This document shows positions 34,108-42,360 of a stretch of DNA of 64,000 bases, in pieces. The stretch comes from an uncultured Alistipes sp. GTDB taxonomy: Bacteria; Bacteroidota; Bacteroidia; Bacteroidales; Rikenellaceae. The notes beneath the pieces are model-generated. The model saw only the letters and a program-made list of their open reading frames with translations. It searched no databases and had not been told where the DNA came from. The DNA lies in NCBI RefSeq assembly GCF_902388705.1, contig NZ_CABMQJ010000005.1, forward strand, positions 82,499 to 146,498, given 5' to 3'. A program made the translations under genes and the position numbers. Position 1 is the first letter of the stretch, and the number at the start of each line of letters is the position of its first letter.

Positions 34108-35265
34108 ATGAAGAAAGCTATACAATTCGGTGCCGGGAATATCGGCCGCGGGTTCATCGGTGCCGTGCTGGAGCAGGCGGGCTACCATGTGGTATTCGCC
34201 GACGTGAACGACCAGATCGTCGGCCGTATCAACGAAGACAAGGCCTACACGGTGCAGGTCATGGATACCGTGTGCGAAGAGCTGCGCGTCACGAATATCT
34301 CGGCCGTCGACTCCCGGAGCCCCGAGCTGGCGCAGCAGATTGCCGACGCGGAAATCGTCACTACGGCCGTCGGGCTTACCGTCCTGCCCCGCATTGCCGG
34401 GGCTGTCGCTGCGGGCATTGCCGCACGCAGGGAGCAGGGTGTCGAACAGCCGCTCAACATTATTGCCTGCGAAAACGGCGTCCGCGCCTCATCCCAGCTT
34501 AAGGCGGCCGTCATGGAGCACCTCGACGATGGGCAGCGGGCCTGGTGCGACGAGTTCGTCGGCTTCCCCGACTGTTCGGTAGACCGCATCGTACCGCCCG
34601 TCAAGAGCGAAAACCCGATCGACGTAGTCGTCGAGCGGTTTTTCGAATGGAATGTCGAACGCGATGCTTTCAGGGGCCCCGTGCCGGAAATCCCCGGCAT
34701 GAATCCCGCCGACAATCTGATTGCCTATATCGAGCGCAAACTTTTCACGCTCAACACGGGCCACGCCGTCACCGCCTACCTGGGCCGGATGAAAGGCTAC
34801 ATGACCATCTGCCAGAGCATTTCCGACGAACAGATACACGCCATCGTCAAGGCCGCCATGCGCGAGAGCGGGCGCGGCCTCGTGGCGCGCTACGATTTCG
34901 ACCGCGACGCCCATTTCGCCTATATCGACAAAATCATCGGCCGCTTTATGAATCCCTACCTTTGCGACGACGTGACCCGCGTAGGCCGGGAGCCGCTGCG
35001 CAAACTCTCGGCAGGCGACCGCCTCGTCAAGCCGGTGCTTACGGCCCGCCAGTACGGTATCGCCACACCCCACCTGCTGCTGGGCATCGGCGCCGCGCTC
35101 CACTACGACAACCCCGAAGACGCGCAGAGCGTCGAAATGCTCCGCATGATCGGACAGTCGGGCGTCAAAGAGGCCGTGGCCCGTATCGCCGGGCTTCCCG
35201 CCACCGATCCGCTGCCGGCGCTCGCAGCACAGGCATATACCGAAGTAGAACGAACCATCCGTTAA
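34108..35265 (+). CDS. mtlD: Mannitol-1-phosphate 5-dehydrogenase
   Basis: This 385-aa cytoplasmic enzyme of the polyol dehydrogenase family interconverts mannitol-1-phosphate and fructose-6-phosphate with NAD. The N-terminal Rossmann fold has GAGNIGRGFIG (residues 8-18). The C-terminal catalytic motif KLFTLNTGHA holds Lys211 and His219. The length fits MtlD (~382 aa). No mannitol PTS genes are nearby. Instead it precedes an exported GDPD by 13 bp and a GlpT-like antiporter, which is an unusual partnership. A related sugar-alcohol phosphate may be the real substrate here, but the sequence alone cannot show this. Confidence 0.93.
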   Translation: MKKAIQFGAGNIGRGFIGAVLEQAGYHVVFADVNDQIVGRINEDKAYTVQVMDTVCEELRVTNISAVDSRSPELAQQIADAEIVTTAVGLTVLPRIAGAVAAGIAARREQGVEQPLNIIACENGVRASSQLKAAVMEHLDDGQRAWCDEFVGFPDCSVDRIVPPVKSENPIDVVVERFFEWNVERDAFRGPVPEIPGMNPADNLIAYIERKLFTLNTGHAVTAYLGRMKGYMTICQSISDEQIHAIVKAAMRESGRGLVARYDFDRDAHFAYIDKIIGRFMNPYLCDDVTRVGREPLRKLSAGDRLVKPVLTARQYGIATPHLLLGIGAALHYDNPEDAQSVEMLRMIGQSGVKEAVARIAGLPATDPLPALAAQAYTEVERTIR

Positions 35266-35278
35266 TTCCGACCCCTCG

Positions 35279-36277
35279 ATGAAAACCCCGAAACCCATTC
35301 TCCTGCTGTTGGCCGTATGCTGTGCCGCCGTCTTTCCTGCCTGTGCGCAGGAGCCCCGCCTGCATCGGGTGCAAATCAACTCCATCGAAGAGCTGCAGGC
35401 TTATTTCACCTACGATCCCGCCCGCGACATCATCGTCAGCGGCCACCGCGGCGGCATGATGCCCGGTTATCCGGAAAACTGCATCGAGTCGTGCGAAAAG
35501 ACGCTTTCGATGATGCCCACTTTTTTCGAAATCGACTTCAGCTTCACCCGGGACAGCGTCATGGTGCTGATGCACGACCTGACGCTCGACCGTACGACGA
35601 CCGGCAAAGGCCGCGTGGCGGACTACACCTACGAGGAGCTGCGCCGGCTGAACCTCGTCGACCGCGACCGGAACGTCACGCCCTACAAGATTCCGCGCCT
35701 GAAAGACGTGCTGGAGTGGGGCAAGGACAAGGTGGTCTTCAACTTCGACAACAAATACATCAACACCAAAGGCGTGAGCGACGAGGTGCGCCGCGCCAGC
35801 CTCGACTACTACATCAAACAGTTGCAGCCCGGCGGCGAATGGTCGATGTACCACAATATCATGTTGAGCGTCCGCTCGCTCGAGGAGGCGCTCTATTACT
35901 GGAACCACGGTATCCGCAACGTCATGTTCTGCGTCGAAATCAGTTCGATGGAACATTTCAGGGCCTACGATGCCTCGCCGATTCCGTGGAAATACATCAT
36001 GGCCTATATCCGCCTTGCGGTCAATCCCGAGCTGCAACAGGTTTACGACCTGCTGCATGCCGAGGGCGTGATGACGATGACCTCGATTACGGGGTCGTCC
36101 GACAAGGTGAAAAATCCCTACGACCGCCGCGTGGCCTACCTGCGCGAACTGGTCGCCGAACCCGATATCATCGAAACGGACTATCCGTCGGAATTCATCG
36201 GCCTGCCGTGGTCGCGCGACGCGCTCCACGCCCTGCAGGACGCTGCGGTCAGGGGTAGCCGGCCTAATCTGAAGTAA
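35279..36277 (+). CDS. Exported glycerophosphodiester phosphodiesterase (GDPD3)
   Basis: This 332-aa protein has a signal peptide (PILLLLAVCCAAVFPACAQ). An Ala-Cys-Ala site favours signal peptidase I and a soluble periplasmic protein, though the FPAC sequence could also be read as a weak lipobox. GDPD motifs are SGHRGG (His56), PENCIES, FFEIDF (Glu84, Asp86), LMHDLTLDRTT (His99) and FNFDNK (Asp157 in place of the usual Glu). The domain covers most of the protein (~50-325). It would release glycerol-3-phosphate beside the inner membrane, directly upstream (21 bp) of the GlpT-like transporter that could import it. Confidence 0.92.
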   Translation: MKTPKPILLLLAVCCAAVFPACAQEPRLHRVQINSIEELQAYFTYDPARDIIVSGHRGGMMPGYPENCIESCEKTLSMMPTFFEIDFSFTRDSVMVLMHDLTLDRTTTGKGRVADYTYEELRRLNLVDRDRNVTPYKIPRLKDVLEWGKDKVVFNFDNKYINTKGVSDEVRRASLDYYIKQLQPGGEWSMYHNIMLSVRSLEEALYYWNHGIRNVMFCVEISSMEHFRAYDASPIPWKYIMAYIRLAVNPELQQVYDLLHAEGVMTMTSITGSSDKVKNPYDRRVAYLRELVAEPDIIETDYPSEFIGLPWSRDALHALQDAAVRGSRPNLK

Positions 36278-36298
36278 AACCCGAACCAACCTGAATAA

Positions 36299-37648
36299 AT
36301 GTCTGCAAAACAACTTAATCCGGCCTACGCCGGTATGACCGACCAACAGGTCAAACGTTTCAAATACTGGGAATTCCGCACCATGGCGATGTGCATCTTC
36401 GGTTATGCGCTGTTCTACTTCGTCCGCAAGAATCTGAGTATCGCCATGCCCTATCTCAACGAGGAGATGGGTATCTCGAAATCCGATCTGGGATTGTTCC
36501 TCACGCTCCACGGACTGATTTACGGACTTTCGAAATTCGTCAACGGCATCTGGGGCGACCGCAGCAACGCGCGCTATTTCCTGGTGACGGGACTCGTTTT
36601 CTGCGGCGTCTGCAACCTGCTGTTCGGATTCAGCTCCTCGGTGCTGGCGCTGGGTATCTTCTGGATTCTCAACGGCTGGTTCCAGGGCATGGGCGTGCCG
36701 CCCTGCACGCGGCTGATGACCCACTGGATCGTTCCCGAGCGGCTCGCGACCAAGATGTCTGTCTGGAACACCTCGCACTCCATCGGCGCCGGGCTGGCCA
36801 TCATCTTCTGCGGCTACGTCGTCAGCCTGAACTGGGGCGCGTGGTTCGACGCCTCGTCGATGCTCTCGCAGCACTGGCGCTGGTGTTTCCTGCTTCCGGC
36901 GACAATCGCCATACTGGGCGCCGCCGTCGTGTGGGCCTTCGTCCGCGATACCCCCTCGTCGGTGGGACTTCCCGAACTGAAAACCGGTAAAACGGAGGCG
37001 AAACCGCAGACCAAGGCCGAGGAAAAAGCCGAGTACAAGGCCTTCCTGCGCCGCAAGGTCTTTATGAACCCGACAATCTGGATTATCGCCGTGGGCAACT
37101 TCTTCGTCTACATCGTGCGCTTCGCCGTGCTCGACTGGGGCCCGACGATGCTCAAGGAGCACCTGCACATGGACATCAGCCATGCAGGCTGGACGGTCGC
37201 GGCGTTCGAAATCGCCGGGATTGCCGGCATGCTCGCCGCAGGCTGGGCCACCGACCGCTTTTTCGGGGGCCGTGCGCCCCGCACCTGTGTGATTTGCATG
37301 CTGATGGCTGCCGTGTGCCTCGTGGGGCTCTATTCGCTCAACGAACATACGCCGCTGATTGTGGCAATCCTGATTCTCATGTCGGCCGGGTTCTTCATCT
37401 ACGGCCCGCAGGCCCTCGTGGGCATTGCTGCGGCCAATATCGCCACCAAGCGGGCCGCTGCCACGGCGGGCGGTTTCTGCGGCCTGTTCGGCTACGGAAG
37501 TACAATCGTATCGGGTTGGGGACTGGGTATGCTGGTGCAGTATACCGACTGGAGTGTGGCGCTCTATACGCTGGTGGGCATGGCGCTCGTCGGTACGGCG
37601 ATTTTCGCCGCCGCATGGAAAGCCAAGCCCAACGGCTACGACGACTGA
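36299..37648 (+). CDS. glpT: GlpT-like organophosphate:phosphate antiporter (MFS)
   Basis: This 449-aa inner-membrane protein has about 12 hydrophobic segments in two halves split by a charged loop near 225-248 (KTGKTEAKPQTKAEEKAEYK). The OPA-family signature is clear: GYALFYFVRKNLSIAMPYL, then LTLHGLIYGLSKFVNGIWGD and WFQGMGVPPCTRLMTHW. Family members exchange glycerol-3-phosphate, hexose-6-phosphate or phosphoglycerate for phosphate. The GDPD directly upstream favours glycerol-3-phosphate; UhpT- or PgtP-type specificity cannot be excluded. It is the last gene of the mtlD unit, before a strong terminator. Confidence 0.9.
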   Translation: MSAKQLNPAYAGMTDQQVKRFKYWEFRTMAMCIFGYALFYFVRKNLSIAMPYLNEEMGISKSDLGLFLTLHGLIYGLSKFVNGIWGDRSNARYFLVTGLVFCGVCNLLFGFSSSVLALGIFWILNGWFQGMGVPPCTRLMTHWIVPERLATKMSVWNTSHSIGAGLAIIFCGYVVSLNWGAWFDASSMLSQHWRWCFLLPATIAILGAAVVWAFVRDTPSSVGLPELKTGKTEAKPQTKAEEKAEYKAFLRRKVFMNPTIWIIAVGNFFVYIVRFAVLDWGPTMLKEHLHMDISHAGWTVAAFEIAGIAGMLAAGWATDRFFGGRAPRTCVICMLMAAVCLVGLYSLNEHTPLIVAILILMSAGFFIYGPQALVGIAAANIATKRAAATAGGFCGLFGYGSTIVSGWGLGMLVQYTDWSVALYTLVGMALVGTAIFAAAWKAKPNGYDD

Positions 37649-37681
37649 ACGCTTTTTTAGGTTAATGATAATTGTGTGAAA

Positions 37682-37717
37682 GAAACCCCCGCAGACTTCC
37701 TTGACTGCGGGGGTTTC
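37682..37717. terminator. Terminator after glpT
   Basis: A 13-bp stem (GAAACCCCCGCAG with CTGCGGGGGTTTC) and a ten-base loop lie 33 bp after the glpT stop, between converging genes. No long T-run follows, but the stem is strong. Confidence 0.8.
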
Positions 37718-37794
37718 GTTGGCGCCTGACGTCGGGGCGGGAAACGGTTCGCACGGCTGCCGGGAGCGATCTTTCTTCCGGCGGCCGCAGGAGG

Positions 37795-39639
37795 CTATTC
37801 CACCGTCACCGATTTGGCGAGGTTGCGCGGCTGGTCGACATTGCGGCCCTTGTTGACGGCGATGTAGTACGCCAGCAGTTGCAGCGGCACCGAAACGACA
37901 ATCGGCATCAGGCAGTCGGTGATTACCGGCACTTCGATTGTGTAGTCGGCGCTGCGGCGCACGTGCGTATCGTCGCGGGCGATGACGGCGATAATTTTGC
38001 CGCCCCGGGCGCGGATTTCCTCGATGTTGCTGGCCGTCTTTTCGTAGGTGTTGTCCGGTGTGGCGATGGCTACGGTCGGCATTTCGTTGTCAATCAGGGC
38101 TATGGCGCCGTGTTTCATCTCGGCGGCGGGGTAGCCCTCGGCGTGGATGTAGGAGATTTCCTTGAGTTTCAGGGCTCCCTCCATCGCCGTGGGGTAGTTG
38201 TACCCGCGCCCCAGGTAGATGAAGTTGTGGGCGTAGGTGAATATTTTCGAGAGGTCGGCAATCTGGTCGCCCAGTCCCAGTACGTCTTCCAGCACGGCGG
38301 GCAGTTCCAACAGCCCCCTGGCCACCTCGTGGTAATACTCCTCCGTTACGGTGCCTTTTTCGCGGCCTACGGCCAGCGCCAGCATTGCCATGACGGTCAC
38401 CTGACCGGTGAACGCCTTGGTCGAAGCGACGCCGATTTCCGGCCCCACATGGATGTATGCGCCCGAATCGGTCGCACGGGCGATGGACGACCCCACGACG
38501 TTGCAGATGCCGAACACGAATGCCCCGGCCTTGCGGGCCAGCTCCACGGCGGCCAGCGTGTCGGCCGTTTCACCCGACTGCGACACGGCGATTACGATGT
38601 CGTCTTCGTGGATAATCGGGTTGCGGTAGCGAAATTCCGAAGCGTATTCCACTTCGACCGGAATCCGGCAGATGTTCTCAATCAGGTGCTCGCCGATCAG
38701 CGCCGCGTGCCACGAGGTGCCGCACGCCACGAAGATGATGCGCCGTGCTTCGAGGAATTTCCTGCGGTTGTCGATTACGCCCGACAGTTTCACTTCGCAC
38801 GTGTCGGGGTTTATGCGCCCGCGTATGCAGTCCACGATGGTCTTGGGCTGCTCGTAGATCTCCTTGAGCATGAAATGGGGATAGCCGCCCTTTTCGAGCT
38901 GCGAAATGCTCATCTGGAGTTTCCGGATGTCGATTTTCCCCTCGTGGTTGTCTAGCGTGACGATTTTCAGGGGTTTGTTGCGGTTGATGACCGCGATTTC
39001 CCCGTCGTTTACGTAGACGAAATCCTGCGTGTATTCGATAATCGACGCGGCATCGGAGCTCAAAAAGTACTCGCCCTCGCCGATGCCGATGGCCATCGGG
39101 CTGCTCTGGCGCGCCGCGATGATTTCATCGTGGTTGCCTTTCTCGATTACGGCGATGGCATAGGCTCCCACGACCTGTTTCAGCGCCTGCTGCACGGCCT
39201 CCAGCAGGGGACAGCCGTTCGTGGTGCGGATATACTCGATCAGGTTGACCAGCACTTCGGAATCGGTGCTGCTGCGAAACGTATAGCCGTGCTCCTCGAG
39301 GGCGTCTTTCAGCACCCGGAAATTCTCGATGATGCCGTTGTGAATCAGTGCGATGTTCTCCGACTCGGAGTAATGGGGGTGGGCGTTCACGTCGTTCGGC
39401 ACGCCGTGCGTCGCCCAGCGCGTGTGCGCTATGCCGATGTTTCCGCCGAGCTCCTTGCCGGCGAGGAAATGTTCGAGATCCGAAACCTTTCCCTTGCATT
39501 TGTAAACGTTCAACGCACCGTCGCCGCCTACCATGGCGACTCCCGCGCTGTCGTAACCGCGGTATTCGAGCCGGTGCAACCCTTTCAACAGAACGGGGCA
39601 GGCCTCACGCCCGCCGACATATCCTACAATCCCACACAT
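37795..39639 (-). CDS. glmS: Glutamine--fructose-6-phosphate aminotransferase (isomerizing)
   Basis: This 614-aa protein makes glucosamine-6-phosphate from fructose-6-phosphate and glutamine, the first step of UDP-GlcNAc synthesis. The N-terminal glutaminase begins MCGIVGYVGG with nucleophile Cys2. Two SIS domains follow (~290-430 and ~460-600; VACGTSWHAALIGE, VSQSGETADT, YLGRGYNYPTAMEGALKLKE). The C-terminus PRNLAKSVTVE is canonical. It has its own -7 box after the terminator of the upstream gene. glmM of the same pathway is 2.7 kb upstream on the same strand. Confidence 0.98.
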   Translation of the reverse strand: MCGIVGYVGGREACPVLLKGLHRLEYRGYDSAGVAMVGGDGALNVYKCKGKVSDLEHFLAGKELGGNIGIAHTRWATHGVPNDVNAHPHYSESENIALIHNGIIENFRVLKDALEEHGYTFRSSTDSEVLVNLIEYIRTTNGCPLLEAVQQALKQVVGAYAIAVIEKGNHDEIIAARQSSPMAIGIGEGEYFLSSDAASIIEYTQDFVYVNDGEIAVINRNKPLKIVTLDNHEGKIDIRKLQMSISQLEKGGYPHFMLKEIYEQPKTIVDCIRGRINPDTCEVKLSGVIDNRRKFLEARRIIFVACGTSWHAALIGEHLIENICRIPVEVEYASEFRYRNPIIHEDDIVIAVSQSGETADTLAAVELARKAGAFVFGICNVVGSSIARATDSGAYIHVGPEIGVASTKAFTGQVTVMAMLALAVGREKGTVTEEYYHEVARGLLELPAVLEDVLGLGDQIADLSKIFTYAHNFIYLGRGYNYPTAMEGALKLKEISYIHAEGYPAAEMKHGAIALIDNEMPTVAIATPDNTYEKTASNIEEIRARGGKIIAVIARDDTHVRRSADYTIEVPVITDCLMPIVVSVPLQLLAYYIAVNKGRNVDQPRNLAKSVTVE

Positions 39640-39669
39640 CTTTACTAATGTTTGAAAATTTCATTCCGT

Positions 39670-39677
39670 CAAAAATA
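39670..39677 (-). promoter_or_regulatory. -7 box before glmS
   Basis: On the minus strand TATTTTTG lies 30 bp upstream of the glmS start, matching TAnnTTTG. No good -33 element is seen. Confidence 0.45.
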
Positions 39678-39724
39678 AGAAAAAAATTTAAAAATGATAT
39701 TCAGCCGACATTAAAAAGGAAAAA

Positions 39725-39742
39725 AGCACCAAAATTGGTGCT
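39725..39742 (-). terminator. Terminator overlapping the end of the IMPase gene
   Basis: An 18-bp palindrome (AGCACCAAAATTGGTGCT) is followed on the minus strand by a T-run (39724-39719). It touches the stop codon at 39742-39744 and separates this operon from glmS. Confidence 0.8.
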
Positions 39743-40524
39743 TAATGGATATATTTCAGAATCTCTCCGACAATCGTTTCGTTGCCCGCGGCCTGCGACA
39801 CGCCGCGGTTGCGCCTGAATTCACATACGACGCCTCCGGCTTCGCGGACAATGAGATTCGCCGCGCAGACGTCCCATTCGTGCAGCGCCAGTTCCCAGTA
39901 TCCGTCGAGCAGTCCGGCGGCGACGCAGCTCAAATCGTAAGCTGCCGAACCCAGCCGGCGCACGTCCCGGACATAGGGGACGATTCGCGCGACGTTGTCG
40001 CTGTTGTTGTCGGGGTCGACATCCTTGTCGTATGGAAATCCCGTGGCGAGCACCGACGTCGAAAGGGTCTGTTTTTCGGACACGTGGAGCCGCTTCGCTT
40101 CGCCCTGCCCGCATTGCATATAGGCCCCGCCGCCTTTGGTCGCCCAGAACATCTCGTCCAGATAGGGGGCATAGACGACACCTGCAATGGTTTCGCCCTT
40201 GTACTGGAGCGCAATCGAAACGGAGAACAGCGGTAGCCCCTGACTGTAATTCGTCGTACCGTCGAGCGGGTCTATCACCCAGCGGTAGTCGCTGCCTGCG
40301 GTGCCCATCGTGCCGCCTTCCTCGCCGAGTATCCCGTGGCCGGGATAGCGTTCCGTAATGGCCGTCACGATATACTCCTCGCTCTGCTTGTCGGCGCGTG
40401 TTACGACATCGTAGACGTTCGACTTGGTTTGAATGCCCAAGTCGTTACCCCGGAAGTAGGAGAGTTGTATTTTTCCGGCCCCTTTCGCGAGCGGAAATAT
40501 GAAATTCAGAAATTCCTCGTACAT
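39742..40524 (-). CDS. Inositol monophosphatase-family phosphatase (SuhB-like)
   Basis: This 260-aa protein has lithium-sensitive phosphatase motifs: GEEGG (metal ligands), DPLDGTTNYSQGLP and the C-terminal EWDVCAANLIVREAGG. The family hydrolyses myo-inositol-1-phosphate or related sugar phosphates; SuhB also acts in ribosomal RNA antitermination in proteobacteria. It lies six bases after the M20 peptidase, at the end of a glmM-NlpE-M20-IMPase unit. Given the phosphodiester theme upstream, inositol phosphate is an attractive substrate, but family members are widespread and this link is speculative. Confidence 0.92.
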   Translation of the reverse strand: MYEEFLNFIFPLAKGAGKIQLSYFRGNDLGIQTKSNVYDVVTRADKQSEEYIVTAITERYPGHGILGEEGGTMGTAGSDYRWVIDPLDGTTNYSQGLPLFSVSIALQYKGETIAGVVYAPYLDEMFWATKGGGAYMQCGQGEAKRLHVSEKQTLSTSVLATGFPYDKDVDPDNNSDNVARIVPYVRDVRRLGSAAYDLSCVAAGLLDGYWELALHEWDVCAANLIVREAGGVVCEFRRNRGVSQAAGNETIVGEILKYIH

Positions 40525-40530
40525 AGGCTG

Positions 40531-41898
40531 TTACTTCTCCTCCGCAAAATACTTGTAGAACAGCGGAATGGTTTCCACGCCTTTGTAGAACTGGTCGAGT
40601 CCGTAGCTTTCGTTGGGCGAGTGTATCGCGTCCTCCGCAAGTCCGAACCCGATTAAAAGCGACTTGATGCCCAGTATCGATTCGAATCCGCTGATAATCG
40701 GAATCGAACCACCCGAATAGAACGGCAGGGGCTTTTTGCCGAACGTATCCGTTACGGCTTTTTCCGCGGCCCTGTATGCCGGCATATCGGTGGGTGCCAC
40801 GTAGGGCATGCCGCCGTGGAGCGATTTGACCTTGACTTTCACGCTTTTGGGCGCTATCGATTTGAAGTGCTTTTCGAAAAGCCTGCTGATTTTACGGTAG
40901 TCCTGATTCGGCACCAGGCGCATCGATATCTTGGCCGAGGCTTTCGACGGAATCACCGTCTTGGTGCCCTCTTCGGTATAGCCGCCCCAGATGCCGTTCA
41001 CGTCGAGCGAGGGCCGTACGCCCGTGCGCTCGAGCGTCGTGTAGCCCGCTTCGCCTTCCACGTCGCCGATTGAAAGCGACTTCTTGTAGGCTGCGAGGCT
41101 GAACGGCGCCTTGTTGAACGCCTTGCGCTCGGCGGGCGTCAGTTCGCGCACGTCGTCGTAGAACCCGGGAATCGTCACACGCCCGTTTTCATCGACCAGT
41201 TGCGACACCAGGCGCGTCAGCACATTGGCCGGGTTGGCCACCGCACCGCCGAACAGGCCCGAGTGCAAATCTTTGTCGGGGCCCGTCACCTCGACCTCCA
41301 TGTAGGCGAGGCCGCGCAGCCCGCAGGTAATCGACGGGGTCTGCATCGAAATCATCGACGTGTCCGATACCAATATTATATCGGCCTTGAGCATCTTTTT
41401 GTTCTGCTCGCAGAATTTATAGAGGCTCGGCGAGCCGATTTCCTCTTCGCCCTCGAGCATGAATTTGACGTTGCAGGGAAGGCTGTCCGTGGCGCACATC
41501 GCCTCGAACGCCTTGGCGTGCATCCACAACTGGCCCTTGTCGTCGTCGGCGCCGCGTCCCCGGATGCGTCCCTCTTCGATAACCGGCTCGAAAGGCTCCG
41601 TGCGCCATTCGCTGCGCGGGTCGACGGGCATCACGTCATAGTGGCCGTAGACCAGCACGGTCTTGGCCTTGGGGTCGACAATCTTCTCTGCGAAAACGAC
41701 CGGATTGCCCTCCGTCGGGAATACCTCCGCATGGTCGGCGCCCGCTTTGGCGAGTGCTGCGGCCAGCCATTCGGCGCACCGCACCATGTCGGGTTTGTGC
41801 TCGCTCTGGGCGCTAATCGACGGAATGCGGAGCAAGTCGAACAATTCGCTGATAAAACGGTCTTTATTCGATGCTATATAACTTTTTACTTTATCCAT
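40531..41898 (-). CDS. M20-family dipeptidase (metallopeptidase)
   Basis: This 455-aa protein has no signal peptide and is probably cytoplasmic. M20 metal motifs are VYGHYDVMPVDP (His and Asp), GRGADDDKGQLW and EGEEEIGSPSL, with a dimerisation domain around 200-310 and a late metal-binding GGSIPIISGF segment. The pattern is close to the carnosinase/PepV-like dipeptidases. It lies ten bases downstream of the NlpE-like gene in a tightly packed unit. Its exact peptide substrate is unknown. Confidence 0.92.
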   Translation of the reverse strand: MDKVKSYIASNKDRFISELFDLLRIPSISAQSEHKPDMVRCAEWLAAALAKAGADHAEVFPTEGNPVVFAEKIVDPKAKTVLVYGHYDVMPVDPRSEWRTEPFEPVIEEGRIRGRGADDDKGQLWMHAKAFEAMCATDSLPCNVKFMLEGEEEIGSPSLYKFCEQNKKMLKADIILVSDTSMISMQTPSITCGLRGLAYMEVEVTGPDKDLHSGLFGGAVANPANVLTRLVSQLVDENGRVTIPGFYDDVRELTPAERKAFNKAPFSLAAYKKSLSIGDVEGEAGYTTLERTGVRPSLDVNGIWGGYTEEGTKTVIPSKASAKISMRLVPNQDYRKISRLFEKHFKSIAPKSVKVKVKSLHGGMPYVAPTDMPAYRAAEKAVTDTFGKKPLPFYSGGSIPIISGFESILGIKSLLIGFGLAEDAIHSPNESYGLDQFYKGVETIPLFYKYFAEEK

Positions 41899-41908
41899 TG
41901 CAAGGGAT

Positions 41909-42349
41909 TTATTCGGTTTTCTTCAATACGTAGTTTTCGGCCAGCACCCCGGTAATCGGCTGTTTGTCGGCGTCGAGTTTGCGCAGGCGGTTCTCCTCGA
42001 CCTTGTAATAGTCGGGCTGCCCGTCGGTCGGGGTGAGGGTCAGCAGGTTTTCCCTGACGGTATAGGTGCCCTTCTCGTCGAACTCCGAATCGCGGTCGAT
42101 ATATTTCATGTGCAGGCTGTACGCGCCGTCCTGCTTGAGCGTCAGGCGCATGTCGATGCCCGGGCAGTCCGCTGCCGGGAACGTTCCGGTGTAGGTGCCC
42201 CGGTAGTCGAGCGCATTCTCGGCGTTGTGCATGTCCGCAACTGTTTCGGAAGCGTCTTTCGCGCCCCCGGCAGCCGCCTTTTTCTGTGTATTTCCACCGC
42301 AGGCCGCGAACATCGCCGCAGCCGCAAGGATTAAAAATTTACTCTTCAT
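41909..42349 (-). CDS. NlpE-like (copper resistance/envelope stress) lipoprotein
   Basis: This 146-aa protein starts at the ATG at 42349, which gives a proper signal peptide (MKSKFLILAAAAMFAAC) with lipobox FAAC. In-frame ATGs at 42358 and 42373 would add a charged prefix and the latter overlaps glmM. The mature part has the NlpE N-terminal fold (YRGTYTGTFPAADCPGIDMR, LTLKQDGAYSLHMKYIDRDS, FDEKGTYTV). In E. coli NlpE senses outer-membrane lipoprotein stress and copper; small NlpE-only proteins are common in Bacteroidota. GGN after the cysteine lacks the acidic surface signal, so a periplasm-facing location is expected. Confidence 0.85.
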   Translation of the reverse strand: MKSKFLILAAAAMFAACGGNTQKKAAAGGAKDASETVADMHNAENALDYRGTYTGTFPAADCPGIDMRLTLKQDGAYSLHMKYIDRDSEFDEKGTYTVRENLLTLTPTDGQPDYYKVEENRLRKLDADKQPITGVLAENYVLKKTE

Positions 42350-42360
42350 AGTCCTCATTT

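Noticed and set aside
33830..34111. A 93-codon frame before mtlD.
   Set aside because: It overlaps the mtlD start, has no signal or motif, and its Arg/Pro-rich composition fits a non-coding frame.
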